Shown here piece by piece: positions 41,282-42,140 of a stretch of DNA of 42,140 nucleotides (position 1 is its first letter; every line of letters starts with the position of its first letter). Made by a program: the position numbers and the translations under genes. The stretch comes from Syntrophaceae bacterium UBA2188 (GTDB lineage Bacteria; Desulfobacterota; BSN033; UBA1163): assembly GCA_002327985.1 (NCBI GenBank), contig DCVM01000153.1, positions 1 through 42,140 on the forward strand. The letters run 5' to 3'. The notes beneath the pieces are model-generated. The model did no database searches and was not told where the DNA came from. It was given only the letters and a program-made list of their open reading frames with translations.

Positions 41282-42140
41282 CTATTGAGAATAATATTGA
41301 AGAACGTAATCCGTTAGATTTTCAACGGATGGTTTTTTAGAAATGCTGATATTTTCGGGAAGAACACAGCAGGCATCGTGCCAAGTATGCATCCCTTTAA
41401 ATAGACTGGTACCGAAGACTTCCTTTTTCCCTAAACTTCCCTTTAGGTCATAGCCATCTTTAGGAAGACAGACCAGATCCGGAGCCTTTTGGATATGGGG
41501 CCCGTCATAGATTTCCTCTTTTTCATAGATTTGATCAAAGACCTCATCGCCGTTTTCTCCTTTCAAGGTCCTCAAGATCCTTTTGAGCTCGAGCAATAAA
41601 AATGCTTTTTCCTCTTTTCTCACATGACCTCTTAGAAAAGAATCTTCTCCGTGGAGATAAATGCGACAAGGGTCTAAATCGAAGGCCTTCGTTTTGTGGT
41701 CGATCCGCTCATAGAAATGTCTCTCGTTCTTCAATACTAATAGTCCATGTTCTTCCAACAACCGGTTGATATAGACTTCTTTTTTAATGGGGGCGAATCC
41801 ATGATCAGAAAGGAGCATGAAGAATCCTTCTCCTGAATATTTTTGGACAAACCCATCGTATAAAAAATTTATAAATTTATCCAATTCCATATAGAAACGG
41901 ATAAAAGATTCATGATAGGGATTTTCTTTATCCTTTGAGGCATCGAAAAAGAAATGGTGGAGACGATCTGTTTCCGTAATGCAGACGAAGAAAAGATCCC
42001 AGGCCTCTTCTGACCAAAAATGAGAGATTGCTTTTTTACGGATCTCAAAGCATTCAAACAGACTTTTCATAAAAGCCACTTTATCTTCTCTGGCTTTTTC
42101 TGCTTCGACATCGATGAGGTATTGGATCGATTGAAGATAA
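41282..42140 (-). CDS. AlkP-superfamily phosphodiesterase/nucleotide pyrophosphatase, 5' truncated
   Basis: The minus-strand frame is open to the right window edge, so its N-terminal part, including the nucleophile region, is missing. The visible 285 or so residues belong to the alkaline phosphatase superfamily (type I phosphodiesterase/nucleotide pyrophosphatase, PF01663). FVCITETDRLHHFF and MLLSDHGFAP are the metal-binding motifs, and HTWHDACCVLPENI near the C-terminus supplies the last metal histidine. Its place, 11 bases before cysD, suggests that it handles a nucleotide such as APS or PAPS, or a glycan phosphodiester; the substrate is not resolved. A GTG start at 42079 is an artefact, since coding continues upstream (YLIDVEAEKAREDK). 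Confidence 0.85.
   Translation of the reverse strand, partial: YLQSIQYLIDVEAEKAREDKVAFMKSLFECFEIRKKAISHFWSEEAWDLFFVCITETDRLHHFFFDASKDKENPYHESFIRFYMELDKFINFLYDGFVQKYSGEGFFMLLSDHGFAPIKKEVYINRLLEEHGLLVLKNERHFYERIDHKTKAFDLDPCRIYLHGEDSFLRGHVRKEEKAFLLLELKRILRTLKGENGDEVFDQIYEKEEIYDGPHIQKAPDLVCLPKDGYDLKGSLGKKEVFGTSLFKGMHTWHDACCVLPENISISKKPSVENLTDYVLQYYSQ

Noticed and set aside
1..42140. CRISPR arrays, tRNA or rRNA genes, transposases and integrase attachment sites
   Set aside because: No regularly spaced repeats, cloverleaf-like segments or transposase motifs were seen while reading the window. A dedicated search tool was not available, so a small RNA gene could be missed.

Overview
The window is a large cell-surface or exopolysaccharide biosynthesis locus from a Gram-negative-type bacterium, bordered on the right by a sulfate-activation operon. 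I identify 40 protein-coding genes. Two are cut by the window edges. I found no RNA gene, insertion sequence or CRISPR array. Moderate G+C, frequent ATGA overlaps, SPASM-type radical SAM proteins and short 7- and 8-base tandem repeats are compatible with a Desulfobacterota/Nitrospirota-like lineage, but no phylogenetic marker is present, so the taxon is a guess.

Layout. (1) 1-7433, + strand: two hexapeptide-repeat acyltransferases, a methyltransferase, a tandem pair of related GT4-like glycosyltransferases, the first MBOAT/SGNH acyltransferase pair (cassette A), a second methyltransferase and a CatB-like acetyltransferase. (2) 7477-17646: a GT2 enzyme, then an AT-richer module with a DegT aminotransferase, two radical SAM/SPASM proteins, an asparagine-synthase-like amidotransferase, a methyltransferase, a nucleotidyltransferase, a WbqC-family protein, an RmlB/LegB-like dehydratase and a GT2 enzyme. 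This reads as a kit for making and modifying an unusual, probably 4-amino or amidated, nucleotide sugar. (3) 17718-23771: a methyltransferase, a flippase-like membrane protein, a GT-C membrane glycosyltransferase, a fused UDP-sugar-acid 3-dehydrogenase/N-acetyltransferase (WlbA-WlbB type) and a UDP-GlcNAc 2-epimerase-like enzyme. (4) 23756-26292, - strand: an inverted MBOAT/SGNH pair (cassette B), then a 385-base divergent intergenic region. (5) 26678-39180, + strand: a MurJ-like flippase, a second GT-C enzyme, a GNAT protein, cassette C, a NodB-type deacetylase, two GT2 enzymes, a DUF2304 protein and cassette D. (6) 39189-42140, - strand: cysN, cysD and an AlkP-superfamily phosphodiesterase.

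How the genes work together. The nucleotide-sugar genes supply activated amino, acidic and amidated sugars. Cytoplasmic glycosyltransferases assemble a lipid-linked glycan, and the MurJ-like protein could flip it. GT-C enzymes, the deacetylase and the four MBOAT/SGNH pairs would then act at the membrane or in the periplasm. No polymerase, initiating phosphoglycosyl transferase, outer-membrane export protein or sulfotransferase is visible here.

The most striking feature is four independent MBOAT + SGNH cassettes in about 36 kb, all with the same gene order and 8-12 base spacing. A and C are recent duplicates with a strongly homogenised DNA tract. This suggests a combinatorial glycan O-acylation system. 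Second is the radical SAM/SPASM pair woven into the amino-sugar and amidotransferase module.
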